Below are positions 8,180 through 15,957 of a DNA stretch of 64,000 nucleotides, piece after piece (positions within the stretch are counted from its first letter, which is position 1; each line of letters begins with the position of its first letter). The notes under the pieces are model-generated. The model saw nothing but the letters and a program-made list of their open reading frames with translations. It searched no databases and was not told the origin of the DNA. The DNA is from Oxalobacteraceae bacterium UBA6018 (GTDB lineage: Bacteria > Pseudomonadota > Gammaproteobacteria > Burkholderiales > Burkholderiaceae_D): the NCBI GenBank assembly GCA_002428015.1, contig DIZW01000033.1, positions 7,144 through 71,143 of the forward strand, given 5' to 3'. A program made the translations under genes and the position numbers.

Positions 8180-8280
8180 CCTCAGAGGCTGAGCGTTTTT
8201 CGGGCGTGGCCGAGGTACGCGCAAAGCCCAGCCATAGCTCGGGCTATGGCGAGCATTTGAAAGACGCTCAGCCTCTCAGG
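8180..8280. repeat. Palindromic intergenic repeat element (REP-like), copy A
   Basis: Outer arms 8180-8195 and 8265-8280 are inverted repeats matching at 15 of 16 bases. Inside is a second hairpin, CCATAGC...GCTATGG (8232-8248). The right arm contains the stop codon of the nucleotidyltransferase gene (8276-8278). The layout resembles the element at 46829-46996: long terminal inverted repeat plus a central ATAGC-type hairpin. Confidence 0.7.
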
Positions 8281-9370
8281 CCTGGACCTGCTCGGCGCGC
8301 GGGGACAGGACGGCTTTGTGGAACAGGTGGCGCGCCAGGAGCGCCGGCGGCATGCGCAGCCAGTTGCCGCGCACGTAGAGCAGCGCGCGCGCCAGGCGGG
8401 CCGCCGCGCCGCCGCAGCTGGGGTGGTCCGGCATCAGGGCGCGCCGGAACAACTGGTCCATCAACCAGCGCAAGGGCGGCGCCGGGCGCGCGGCGTCGGC
8501 CGCAGCCTGCGCCGTGGCCGGCACCGGCGTGCCCAGCAGCGCGCTGCTGTAGCGTAGCGCGTAGTACAGCGGCCGCCCCAGGCCGAGCGCGCGCGCGCGC
8601 GCCGGCAACGCCTCCCAAAAGGCGGCGTCGCCGGCGCGCTCCTGCAGCAGGCGGTGGATGTCGTACAGGTCGCGCAAGCCCTTGCCGAACTCGCCGTCGT
8701 AGAACAGATGGGTGGCGCTATGGATCAGCATGTCCGGCGCCGACAGCACCTGGACCCCGGGCCGGCCTGGCACCGCGCAGGCGGCGGCGCGCAGCGTGTC
8801 CGGATCGGGCCGGGCGCGCGCCGTCAGCGGCAGGATGGTGTGATGCACGTCGATCGCGGTGTCGCGGCGCGCGTGCACCATCGGCGGAATCTCGTGCATC
8901 CACTGGCGGTAGTAGCGCTGGTCGTAGGCGTCGTGGTGGGTGGCGATCCAGCCGTGCAGCATCAGCGCCGACTCGACCTCGGGCAGGGCCGCGCGCGGCA
9001 CCAGGATGTCGATGTCGGAAAACAGCCGTCCGCGCCCGGCCGGCAGGCGCGCCGCCGCGTAGGCGCCGCCCTTGAGCAGCAGCACCGGCAGGCCCAGCGG
9101 CGCCAGGGCCTGGCCGATCATGCGGATTTCCCAGTCCACGGCCTGGAGGTGGCGCGCCGCCAGCGTCGCGGCCCACGCCAGGTGGGCGCGGGCCGACGCC
9201 GGCACCGTGTCCAGCACACCGTGTTCGACGGCCAGCGCGTGCAGGCTGGCGCTCAGGTTGGCGCGCAGGGCCTGGCGCAGCAGCAGTTGCCAGGCGGCCC
9301 GGTCCAGGCCGGCCATACGGCGCGGCTCGGCCAGCACCGCCACCAGGATGGGCGCGCGCTTCATCGGCAT
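8276..9370 (-). CDS. Nucleotidyltransferase family protein of the HPr-rel-A operon
   Basis: A 364-residue member of the uncharacterised nucleotidyltransferase family (NTP_transf_5-like). The catalytic strand reads LLKGGAY followed by RLFSDIDILV, giving the G-G...D-x-D metal-binding pattern near residues 100-125. A helical C-terminal half (about 190-364) follows. It is the last gene of a minus-strand operon after the HprK-related kinase (17-base gap). This combination of PqqD-like, HprK-like and nucleotidyltransferase genes recurs in bacteria, but its substrate is unknown. A second ATG two codons inside would serve equally. No signal peptide is visible, so the protein is cytoplasmic. Confidence 0.8.
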   Translation of the reverse strand: MPMKRAPILVAVLAEPRRMAGLDRAAWQLLLRQALRANLSASLHALAVEHGVLDTVPASARAHLAWAATLAARHLQAVDWEIRMIGQALAPLGLPVLLLKGGAYAAARLPAGRGRLFSDIDILVPRAALPEVESALMLHGWIATHHDAYDQRYYRQWMHEIPPMVHARRDTAIDVHHTILPLTARARPDPDTLRAAACAVPGRPGVQVLSAPDMLIHSATHLFYDGEFGKGLRDLYDIHRLLQERAGDAAFWEALPARARALGLGRPLYYALRYSSALLGTPVPATAQAAADAARPAPPLRWLMDQLFRRALMPDHPSCGGAAARLARALLYVRGNWLRMPPALLARHLFHKAVLSPRAEQVQA

Positions 9371-9386
9371 CTGCGTTCCAGAGGCA

Positions 9387-10304
9387 TCATGCGTCCGGAC
9401 GCGCCAGCGCGTCGAAGGCGGCGATCGCGTCGTCCAGCGCGCTGTAGGTGAACTGGTAGGCGCGGCTGCCCGCCACCAGCCCGGCCAGCGCCTCGAAGCC
9501 GGCCGCCCCCAGCAGGTTGTAGTTGAAGCTGTTCTCGGCCAGCGCCATGAAGCTGCGCGCCGGCGCCATCGGGACCATGGTCGGGGCGGCGCCGGCCTGG
9601 TAGCGCGGAAACACCACCCAGGCCGGGCGGGCGCGTTCGCCGGCGCGCGCCACGCTGGCCGCGGGCGCCTTCATGTGCGCCACCGTGCCCTTGGTGGTGT
9701 CGGCCACGGGCGGGCTCATGACGGTGCCGGGAGCGTAGGCGGCCACGACCGCGATCGAGGCGTTCTTCAGGCTGATCGGGCGCGGCAGCGGCTGCAGCAG
9801 GCCATCGGCCAGGCTCACCAGCGCCAGCTCGTCCGACAGCAGGCGCCAGCCGCGCGCCACCAGGGCCGCGCACAGGGTGCTCTTGCCCGAACCCGGGGGC
9901 GCCGGCAGCACGGCCGCCCAGCCGTCCTTCTCCACCACCGCCGCGTGGATGATCAGCCAGGCGTGGGCCCGGCTCGAGACGCACCAGTTGAGCACCCACT
10001 CGAACATCGGCAGCGCGTGGTCCAGCGGCAGCGGCTTGAACGGCGCCTCGCCGTCATGGTCGAAGCGCACCTGCGGACGCAGCCAGCGGCGCCAGCCGCC
10101 GGCGCGCTCGAGGTGGATGTGGAAGTCCACGAAGCCGCCGGGCTCGTGCAGGGGATAGTCGGCGTACAGCAGGCCGACGCCGTCGGCCACGCGCGCGATC
10201 GGCGAGCGCAGCCAGGTGACGAAGGGGCCGGTTTGCAGGCCGATGCCGGGACCGGCCAGGCGCGCGCGCAGCTGCGCGGGCGCGAGCGTGGACACGGTCA
10301 GCAT
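9387..10304 (-). CDS. HprK-related kinase A
   Basis: A 305-residue P-loop protein related to the C-terminal domain of HPr kinase/phosphorylase. The Walker A APPGSGKST is at residues 135-143, followed by WRLLSDELAL, the HprK-like acidic block. Family knowledge: HprK-related kinase A proteins occur with a PqqD-family protein and are thought to phosphorylate a partner other than HPr; no HPr gene is nearby. ATG 10304 overlaps the end of the PqqD-like gene by 7 bases, which argues for translational coupling. The longer reading from 10403 adds only an Arg/Pro-rich out-of-frame shadow. Confidence 0.87.
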   Translation of the reverse strand: MLTVSTLAPAQLRARLAGPGIGLQTGPFVTWLRSPIARVADGVGLLYADYPLHEPGGFVDFHIHLERAGGWRRWLRPQVRFDHDGEAPFKPLPLDHALPMFEWVLNWCVSSRAHAWLIIHAAVVEKDGWAAVLPAPPGSGKSTLCAALVARGWRLLSDELALVSLADGLLQPLPRPISLKNASIAVVAAYAPGTVMSPPVADTTKGTVAHMKAPAASVARAGERARPAWVVFPRYQAGAAPTMVPMAPARSFMALAENSFNYNLLGAAGFEALAGLVAGSRAYQFTYSALDDAIAAFDALARPDA

Positions 10305-10576
10305 GGGAGCGTTTCGATCAGGGCGAGGTGGGCGAGCTGGTCCAGCAGGGGCGCCAGCGCCGCTTCGAGTTCGGCGTCGGCCTCGACGCCGAGCTCGCCG
10401 CACAGGGCTTGCGCCAGCTCAGGCAGGCTGGCGGCGCCGCCGCCCAGGACGTCCAGCAGGGATGCGGCCACCGCGCCGAGCAGGTGGGTGTCGCCGGACA
10501 GGTCGTTGTAGAGCACGCATTCATCCTCCCAGCGGCGCAGGCGCAGGGTTTGGCCGGGCGCGATTCGCCACGTCAT
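10298..10576 (-). CDS. HPr-rel-A system PqqD-family peptide chaperone
   Basis: A 92-residue PqqD-like protein (MTWRIAPGQTLRLRRW..., then a winged-helix-like Leu-rich part). PqqD folds bind leader peptides of ribosomally made, modified peptides and present them to a modifying enzyme. Here the enzyme candidates are the HprK-related kinase, overlapping downstream, and the nucleotidyltransferase. The gene starts 18 bases after the Cys-rich GYWKNHP protein, which makes that protein the first candidate for a bound partner (inference). The hydrophobic block ending LIETLPC is the C-terminus. Confidence 0.82.
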   Translation of the reverse strand: MTWRIAPGQTLRLRRWEDECVLYNDLSGDTHLLGAVAASLLDVLGGGAASLPELAQALCGELGVEADAELEAALAPLLDQLAHLALIETLPC

Positions 10577-10594
10577 GGCGCCGCGCCGGCCCGG

Positions 10595-11185
10595 TCAGGA
10601 CTGGGTGCTTTGCAGGTAGAGGACAATATCGGCGGCATTCCAGGGCTTCGCGCCGGCCGCCGGCACGTATTGGTTGGTGGTGATGTACTCGCGCCACATG
10701 CTGGTGACGGTCTCCGGCTTCATGAACGAGATCATGCCGGACGTGACGTTGAGATAGGTCGCCATGATGTGCATGCCGATGTTGCAGGTGTCGTAGTCCT
10801 GGTGGTCCAGGATGTCCATGCAGCGCACGTCGCAGTAGCCGGCCGCGCCAGCGGTGTAGAAATAATCCTTGAAGTGGTCGCCGCACTTGACGCCGGTGTC
10901 GCTCCAGGCCGATGGATGGTTCTTCCAGTAGCCGGGCGACACGCCGCTGCAGGACACCGCGGCCGGCGCGTTGCTGGTCAGGTTGCCCGACAGCGAGCCG
11001 GACGGAGACTTGCACACCAAGGCCGCCATCGCGCCCTGGCTTGCCAGGGTCATCAGCACACCGGAGCCGCCAATGCGGGCCAGGCGGCGGCGCGCGGCGC
11101 CGGCCGGGCTCAGTTGCTGCGCGCCGTCGGCGTGCGCGGGTGGCAGGTCCTGGCCAGTTTCCCGGTTGTTGTTTTCGATTGCCAT
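10595..11185 (-). CDS. Cys-rich exported GYWKNHP-motif protein, candidate partner of the HPr-rel-A system
   Basis: A 196-residue protein. Residues 1-30 are polar and leader-like. ARRRLAR (31-37) followed by a short hydrophobic stretch to AMA (52-54) looks like a Tat-type or weak Sec signal. The rest holds the motif GYWKNHPSAW (85-94) and six cysteines (58, 79, 101, 118, 122, 134), enough for three disulfides, which supports export. The GYWKNHP motif occurs in poorly characterised secreted proteins. ATG 11185 has GGATG upstream; the longer reading from 11290 crosses the intergenic region. It heads the operon with the PqqD-like, HprK-like and nucleotidyltransferase genes and has its own box and candidate sigma-54 promoter. 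Confidence 0.75.
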   Translation of the reverse strand: MAIENNNRETGQDLPPAHADGAQQLSPAGAARRRLARIGGSGVLMTLASQGAMAALVCKSPSGSLSGNLTSNAPAAVSCSGVSPGYWKNHPSAWSDTGVKCGDHFKDYFYTAGAAGYCDVRCMDILDHQDYDTCNIGMHIMATYLNVTSGMISFMKPETVTSMWREYITTNQYVPAAGAKPWNAADIVLYLQSTQS

Positions 11186-11375
11186 TTTATTCACATCCTC
11201 ACTAATGCGGCATTGCTGCGCGTGGAGCGCAATCCTGTCGGTTGCCGGAATGGCTGCTACCGTCTTGTCGCCCGACATCATTAAAAGCAATATTCGTTCC
11301 TGCGGCCTTAACTACGATGCATCCGGCGTAAAATCAAGCACTTGCGCGCGCCCGGCCGGCTCATCGACGCTTCCC

Positions 11376-11392
11376 TGCCAGGTTTTCGCCAG
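11376..11392 (-). promoter_or_regulatory. Candidate sigma-54 promoter for the GYWKNHP operon
   Basis: On the minus strand CTGGCGAAAACCTGGCA keeps GG-N10-GC spacing with TGGC at -24 and GGCA at -12. It departs from consensus at two -24 positions and one -12 position. It lies 180 bases upstream of the start at 11185, immediately after a TGTCGG-N6-TTACA box. Confidence 0.4.
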
Positions 11393-11395
11393 TAT

Positions 11396-11412
11396 TGTAA
11401 GAATTCCCGACA
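11396..11412 (-). promoter_or_regulatory. TGTCGR-N6-TTACA box facing the GYWKNHP operon
   Basis: Read on the minus strand, TGTCGGGAATTCTTACA is the same pattern as the two boxes before the PEP-CTERM gene, with the same TGTCGG and TTACA halves. It starts 6 bases after the stop of the export gene, in non-coding sequence, and points into the next operon. Confidence 0.5.
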
Positions 11413-11418
11413 GCGCGC

Positions 11419-12054
11419 TTAGAAGAAGCTTTCCGGGATCACCAGCACGTCGCCCGGGCGCATGGTCATGTTGGCCGAGATATCGCCATCCTTGATCAAG
11501 TCGTCCAGGCGCACCGGCATCTTCTGCAGCTTGCCGTCGACGTTGCGGATGACGCTGGCCTTGTTGCCCGACGCGAACTCGGTGACGCCGCCCACGGCAA
11601 TCAGCACGTCCATCAGCGACATGTCGCTGCGGTACGGCAGCGCCTGCGGCTTGGTGGCCTGGCCGATCACGCGGATCTGCTCGCCATAGGTGCCGACGAA
11701 GCCGGTCACCACCACCGTCACCACCGGCTGCTGGATGAACTTGGCCAGGGCCTTCTCGATGTCGCGCGCCAGTTCAGTCGAGGTCTTGCCCGCGGCTGGG
11801 AGGTCCTCGACCAGCGGGGTGGTGATCTTGCCGTCAGGACGCACCGGCACCGACATCGACACTTCCGGATTGCGCCAGACGATGATGTTGACGCTGTCGC
11901 CAGGGCCGATCAGGTAATCATGGGCCGGCGCCTGCGACAGGTCGCCGCTCACCGGCGCATGGGTGGCGCAGCCGCCCAGCAGCAGCGCGGACAGGGCCAC
12001 GGCCACTCCCGCCAGCCGCTTCAACATAGTGGTTTGAAAAGCGTTCACGTCCAT
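11419..12054 (-). CDS. XrtA/PEP-CTERM system polysaccharide export lipoprotein (Wza-like)
   Basis: A 211-residue outer-membrane polysaccharide export protein. Signal peptide and lipobox LLGGC place the lipidated Cys at residue 29. The Poly_export domain begins DYLIGPGDSVNIIVWRNP, followed by a SLBB-type repeat around IRVIGQATKPQALPYR. It is shorter than E. coli Wza, as usual for exosortase-linked members. It should form the outer-membrane channel for the exopolymer with the chain-length determinant at 13487. ATG 12054 has AAGGATA directly upstream. The gene faces away from the main operon, on the opposite strand, with the protease gene just upstream. Confidence 0.9.
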   Translation of the reverse strand: MDVNAFQTTMLKRLAGVAVALSALLLGGCATHAPVSGDLSQAPAHDYLIGPGDSVNIIVWRNPEVSMSVPVRPDGKITTPLVEDLPAAGKTSTELARDIEKALAKFIQQPVVTVVVTGFVGTYGEQIRVIGQATKPQALPYRSDMSLMDVLIAVGGVTEFASGNKASVIRNVDGKLQKMPVRLDDLIKDGDISANMTMRPGDVLVIPESFF

Positions 12055-12221
12055 TATCCTTGTGATTGACCGGGCCGCGCATGGGCCGAAATGGCGGCGG
12101 CGGTCTGGCTTGTTGGTAGCAGGGCAAATGAATTTTCTGCCTAGTAATTGATAATTGAATATCAAATTTCTTAGCTATTGTAAACGAAAGCGCAAGCGAC
12201 TTGCACAAACGCACGCGAGAT

Positions 12222-13010
12222 TTATTTGCTTTCAGGGGATTTTCGTTGCAATAAGTCACGCGCGTAGCGCACCGGGATGGCGTAGGTGATGCCGCTCGGG
12301 CTGCTGATGGCGCTTTCCTTCAAGCCCTTCACGAACACCATATTAATGATGCCGACCACGCGCCCGGCGGCCGGCTCGTACAGCGGGCTGCCGCTATTGC
12401 CCGGATACGCGGTGGCGTCGAGCTGGTAGATGGCGAAGGGGGCGCGCTGCAGCTGGCCGATGGCGCCCACGCCCAGCTTGCGCGAGTTCAGGGATGGCAT
12501 CACGATCGGCGTGACCGCCGCCAGCAAGGCGTGGTGGGTGGCCGGATGCAGTCCCAGCACCATACCGAGCGGAAACCCGGTGAAGGCCAGCTCGCTGCCC
12601 TCCTGCAATTCGGCGCTCTCACCCAGTTGCAGGGCCGGCAGCGGCGCGCCAGTCAGGCGCAGGTGGGCCAGGTCGTGCTCGCGGTCCAGGCCTGCCAGCT
12701 GGGCCGGGCGGAACTCCAGCGTGTCGCCCTTGCCGATCACGATGCCGAGCGTCTCCATATGTACGCTGTCGAGCAACTCGGGCACCACATGGGCGTTGGT
12801 GATCACGGACAGCCCGTCGCCCACCACGAAGCCGGTGCCGGAGAACACGATGGCCGGGCTGCGCGTCTTGAGCAGGGTACCCACGCCCACCACCGACGGC
12901 TTGACTTGTGCCACCGTGCGGGTCAGGTCGGCGGCGCCGGCGCAAAGGGGCAGCCACAGGGCGAACAGGGCGCAACAGGACAGGCGCACCAGCAGGCGGC
13001 GCAAGGGCAT
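12222..13010 (-). CDS. Exported trypsin-like serine protease
   Basis: A 262-residue S1-family (DegP-like) protease with a signal peptide of about 26 residues (cleavage near CAGA). The triad is visible: His74 in ITNAHVV, Asp113 in REHDLAHL, Ser206 in YPGNSGSP. No PDZ domain follows, so this is a stand-alone protease in the periplasm or at the surface. Such a gene often sits beside the export gene of XrtA loci; it could trim exosortase substrates or export parts, but this is inference. ATG 13010 with AGGA upstream fits the signal peptide; the reading from 13085 adds residues without a signal. Confidence 0.88.
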   Translation of the reverse strand: MPLRRLLVRLSCCALFALWLPLCAGAADLTRTVAQVKPSVVGVGTLLKTRSPAIVFSGTGFVVGDGLSVITNAHVVPELLDSVHMETLGIVIGKGDTLEFRPAQLAGLDREHDLAHLRLTGAPLPALQLGESAELQEGSELAFTGFPLGMVLGLHPATHHALLAAVTPIVMPSLNSRKLGVGAIGQLQRAPFAIYQLDATAYPGNSGSPLYEPAAGRVVGIINMVFVKGLKESAISSPSGITYAIPVRYARDLLQRKSPESK

Positions 13011-13486
13011 AGGGTGTCCTATTGAAATGGCGAACAAGACATTATGGATTACACTTTGGAAATTACTGAGGTAAATAGGCGACATGTCGGCCAGGATGTG
13101 ACACGCCGCTTTTGTCGTTTTTGCATTATAGATAGCGTTTTATAGTAAGCAACAATACAATACGGGCTTCCTGTCGCAAGACCAGCGAGGCCCATTTGAG
13201 AAGCCCCGCACGCTTGCCCTTCAAACAAGTGACCGCAAGCAAAAATGTTGTATGATATGACACAAAGCCTGCCCTGCAGACAGCAAAACCCTGTCCGAAC
13301 CGCGCCCGCGCGGTCGATCGACCAGCATGATGTGTTGTACCGCAAACAGCTTTCCACATCGACCCCCGCGCTTTTCCAGAATGCAATTGCAATTGCTCCC
13401 AGTACAAGCGATGATAGGCGACGTTTCATTTTTAATGAATTTGGGCGCGCACGCCCCTACCGGCACAATATGGTGAGATTGATAAG
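13011..13486. other. Divergent control region of the core XrtA operon
   Basis: This 476-base gap separates the minus-strand protease from the plus-strand chain-length gene and must hold both promoters. It is A/T richer than its surroundings. A sigma-70-like pair is listed separately. No TGTCGR-N6-TTACA box and no GG-N10-GC promoter was found. Short readings on both strands here show no family character. Confidence 0.5.
13229..13256 (+). promoter_or_regulatory. Possible sigma-70 promoter of the core XrtA operon
   Basis: GTGACC and TATGAT (5 of 6 to TATAAT) with a 16-base spacer. It would leave a 5' leader of about 220 bases before the ATG at 13487. This is a weak call from motif only. Confidence 0.3.
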
Positions 13487-15022
13487 ATGGCTGAACTGAC
13501 GACCCTGATAATTTCCTTCCTAAAGGCGATCGGCAAATACCGCTGGCATGCGGTCGTCATTTCCTGGATCGTCGCGCTGATCGGTTGGGTGGTCGTGTAC
13601 ACCCTGCCGAATGACTATCAGGCTACGGCACGGGTCTATGTCGATACCCAGAGCGTGCTCAAGCCGCTACTGGCGGGCATGACCACCCTGCCCAACGTCG
13701 AGCAGCAAGTCGCCTTCATGCGGCGCACCCTGATTAGCCGGCCTAACGTCGAGCGCGTTATGCGCATGGTGGACCTGGACATCAAGAACAAGACCGTCAA
13801 GGAACACGAAGCCCAGGTTGACGAGCTCATAGCTGCCATCAAGATCCTCGGCACCGAGCGCGACGACATCTACACCATCACCTACGATAGCCCTAACCCC
13901 AAACTGGGCAAGGATGTGGTGCAGTCGCTGCTGACCATCTTCGTCGAGGGCAGCTTCGGGGGCAAGAAAGGCGATTCGGAAAAGGCGGTACAGTTTATCG
14001 ACGAGCAGATCAAGACATATGAAGAGAAGCTATCGACTGCGGAAAACGCGCTAAAGGACTTCAAGCTCAAGAACATGGGCCTGCTGCCGCATTCCGGTGG
14101 CGACTACGCCACCAAGTTTACCGACGCCAACGACCAGCTCAGCCAGGCGCGCCTGGATCTGATCGAAGCTGAGCAGGCGCGTAACGCTATCCGCCGCCAG
14201 ATGGGCGCCGGCGCCGATGTTGGCAGCGGCAAGGGCATCGACGTGCCGGTGATCAATCCTGAACTCGACGCCCGCATCCAGGCCGTTAACAAGAACCTGG
14301 ACGCGTTGCGCATGCAATATACCGAGCAGCATCCCGACATCGTGGCCGCCAAGCGCCTCCTGGCCCAGCTCGAGGAACAGCGCCGTACAGAAGCGCGCAA
14401 CCACAAGCCAAGCGGCGATCCTGGCGCCGGCTACAGTCCCATGCTGCAACAGATGAGCGTGGCGCTGTCGGCCGCAGAAGCCCGCGTGGCCTCGCTGCGC
14501 GCCCGTGTCGACGAGTTCTCCATGCGCGCCGCCCGTATGAAGTCGCAGAGTGTGTCGGCGCCCGACGTCGAAGCCCAGCTGGCCCAGCTCAACCGCGACT
14601 ACCAGGTCAACCGCGACAACTACCAGAAGCTGGTGGAGCGGCGCGAGTCGGCCAAGCTGTCGGGCGACCTGTCCTCGGCCACCGACATGATGACCTTCCG
14701 CGTGATCGATCCGCCTACCGCCCCAGTGTTCCCGATCGGTCCCAACCGCCCGCGCCTGATGTCGCTGGTGTTCGCCGCGGCCCTGGCCGCCGGCCTCGGC
14801 GCCGCCTTCCTGATGAGCCAGTTCCGTCCGACCTTCCTCAGCCAGTCGTCGCTGCGTGAAGCCACCGGCTTGACAGTCTTAGGCAGCATCAGCATGAACT
14901 GGACCGACGAGCAAAAAGCCCGCCACAAGAAGCGGCGTTACGCCTTGTGGGCCTCGGTGGCGTCGCTGTTCGGCGCGTATGGCGCGGTCATGGCCGTCAT
15001 CTTGATCAAGGCTTCGGCCTGA
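13487..15022 (+). CDS. XrtA system polysaccharide chain-length determinant (Wzz/PCP family)
   Basis: A 511-residue inner-membrane polysaccharide co-polymerase. A transmembrane helix (about 22-38) precedes a periplasmic Wzz domain, long coiled coils (about 170-400), and a proline-rich RPRLMSL approach to the second helix (about 425-445). Another hydrophobic helix ends the protein. It lacks a fused kinase domain, which is supplied by the next gene, 20 bases on. It governs chain length and works with the export lipoprotein at 11419. ATG 13487 follows GGTGAG. The first gene of a continuous plus-strand operon. Confidence 0.92.
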   Translation: MAELTTLIISFLKAIGKYRWHAVVISWIVALIGWVVVYTLPNDYQATARVYVDTQSVLKPLLAGMTTLPNVEQQVAFMRRTLISRPNVERVMRMVDLDIKNKTVKEHEAQVDELIAAIKILGTERDDIYTITYDSPNPKLGKDVVQSLLTIFVEGSFGGKKGDSEKAVQFIDEQIKTYEEKLSTAENALKDFKLKNMGLLPHSGGDYATKFTDANDQLSQARLDLIEAEQARNAIRRQMGAGADVGSGKGIDVPVINPELDARIQAVNKNLDALRMQYTEQHPDIVAAKRLLAQLEEQRRTEARNHKPSGDPGAGYSPMLQQMSVALSAAEARVASLRARVDEFSMRAARMKSQSVSAPDVEAQLAQLNRDYQVNRDNYQKLVERRESAKLSGDLSSATDMMTFRVIDPPTAPVFPIGPNRPRLMSLVFAAALAAGLGAAFLMSQFRPTFLSQSSLREATGLTVLGSISMNWTDEQKARHKKRRYALWASVASLFGAYGAVMAVILIKASA

Positions 15023-15042
15023 CCGGAGCGAAGGGAAATATT

Positions 15043-15957
15043 GTGAGCATTATCGAAAAAGCAGCACAACGGATGGACCAGCAGCGCGACGCCGCGCCTA
15101 TCGCAACGGCCCTGCCGGTCGCATCGGCGGCCGCAGGCAGGACAGCCGACGACCTTGCGGACAGCCCGGTCACGCCTGTCGGTGTCGCGCCCCCGGCTCC
15201 TGCGCCCGCGGCACGCGTCGGCAAGGCTGGCACCAGGCACGTCGACATCGACCTGAACCGCATGCGCGACCTGGGCATGGTCACCGCCGCCGGCGGGCGC
15301 ACGGCCCTGGTGGAGGACTTCCGCATCATCAAGCGCCCGCTGCTCAAGCGTGCCTTCAGCGAGACCGTGCCCGGCGAAAATCCCGGCAACCTGATCATGA
15401 TCACCAGCTCGCTGCCGGGCGAAGGCAAGACCTATTGCGCCATCAACCTGGCCATGAGTATCGCCATGGAGCTGGACCACACCGTGCTGCTGATCGACGC
15501 CGACGTGGCGCGCCCGTCTGTGATGCGCGCCTTCGGCCTGCCGAACCAGCGCGGCCTGATGGACATCCTGCTCGACGAGAAAACCGACCTGGCCGACGTC
15601 ATGCTCAAGACCAACGTCGAAACCCTCAGCATCCTGCCGGCCGGCAGCGCCAGCGCGCGCGCCACCGAGTTGCTGGCCAGCCAGATGATGAGCACCTTCG
15701 TGCACGAGATCGCCAACCGTTATCCCGACCGTATCGTCATCTTCGACTCACCGCCTTTGCTGCTCACCAGTGAGGCGCACGTGCTGGCCGGCCACATGGG
15801 CCAGATCGTGGTCGTGGTTGAATCCGAGAAGACGACCCAGCACGCCGTCAAGGAGTCGCTGCGCCAGCTCGAAGGCTTGAAGAACGTCAACCTCATCTAC
15901 AACAAAACGCGCGAGTTTCCCGGTGTTGAAGAGTCCTATGACTACCATTACGGCTAA
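15043..15957 (+). CDS. XrtA-associated tyrosine autokinase (BY-kinase)
   Basis: A 304-residue bacterial tyrosine kinase. It has Walker A SSLPGEGKT (122-130), the A' motif LLIDADVARP (149-158), Walker B IVIFDSPPLL, and a short Tyr-bearing tail ESYDYHYG that can be autophosphorylated. Phosphorylation cycles control polymer length with the co-polymerase. GTG 15043 was chosen as start: GAAGGGA precedes it and it follows the previous stop. The N-terminal 85 residues are Ala/Pro-rich and low-complexity. The stop lies inside the next gene, which overlaps by 20 bases. Confidence 0.9.
   Translation: MSIIEKAAQRMDQQRDAAPIATALPVASAAAGRTADDLADSPVTPVGVAPPAPAPAARVGKAGTRHVDIDLNRMRDLGMVTAAGGRTALVEDFRIIKRPLLKRAFSETVPGENPGNLIMITSSLPGEGKTYCAINLAMSIAMELDHTVLLIDADVARPSVMRAFGLPNQRGLMDILLDEKTDLADVMLKTNVETLSILPAGSASARATELLASQMMSTFVHEIANRYPDRIVIFDSPPLLLTSEAHVLAGHMGQIVVVVESEKTTQHAVKESLRQLEGLKNVNLIYNKTREFPGVEESYDYHYG

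Noticed and set aside
7987..8192. Extended C-terminus of the PEP-CTERM gene to the stop at 8192
   Set aside because: This part runs through two terminators and has Pro/Arg-rich shadow composition; the sorting signal in the next frame is the natural end.
8119..10683. Long plus-strand readings opposite the HprK/nucleotidyltransferase operon
   Set aside because: Arg/Ala/Pro-rich mirror readings typical of high-GC DNA, with no family character and no ribosome sites.
12140..12185. Box-like TTACAATA upstream of the export gene on the minus strand
   Set aside because: The TGTCGR half is missing, so it is not counted as a box.
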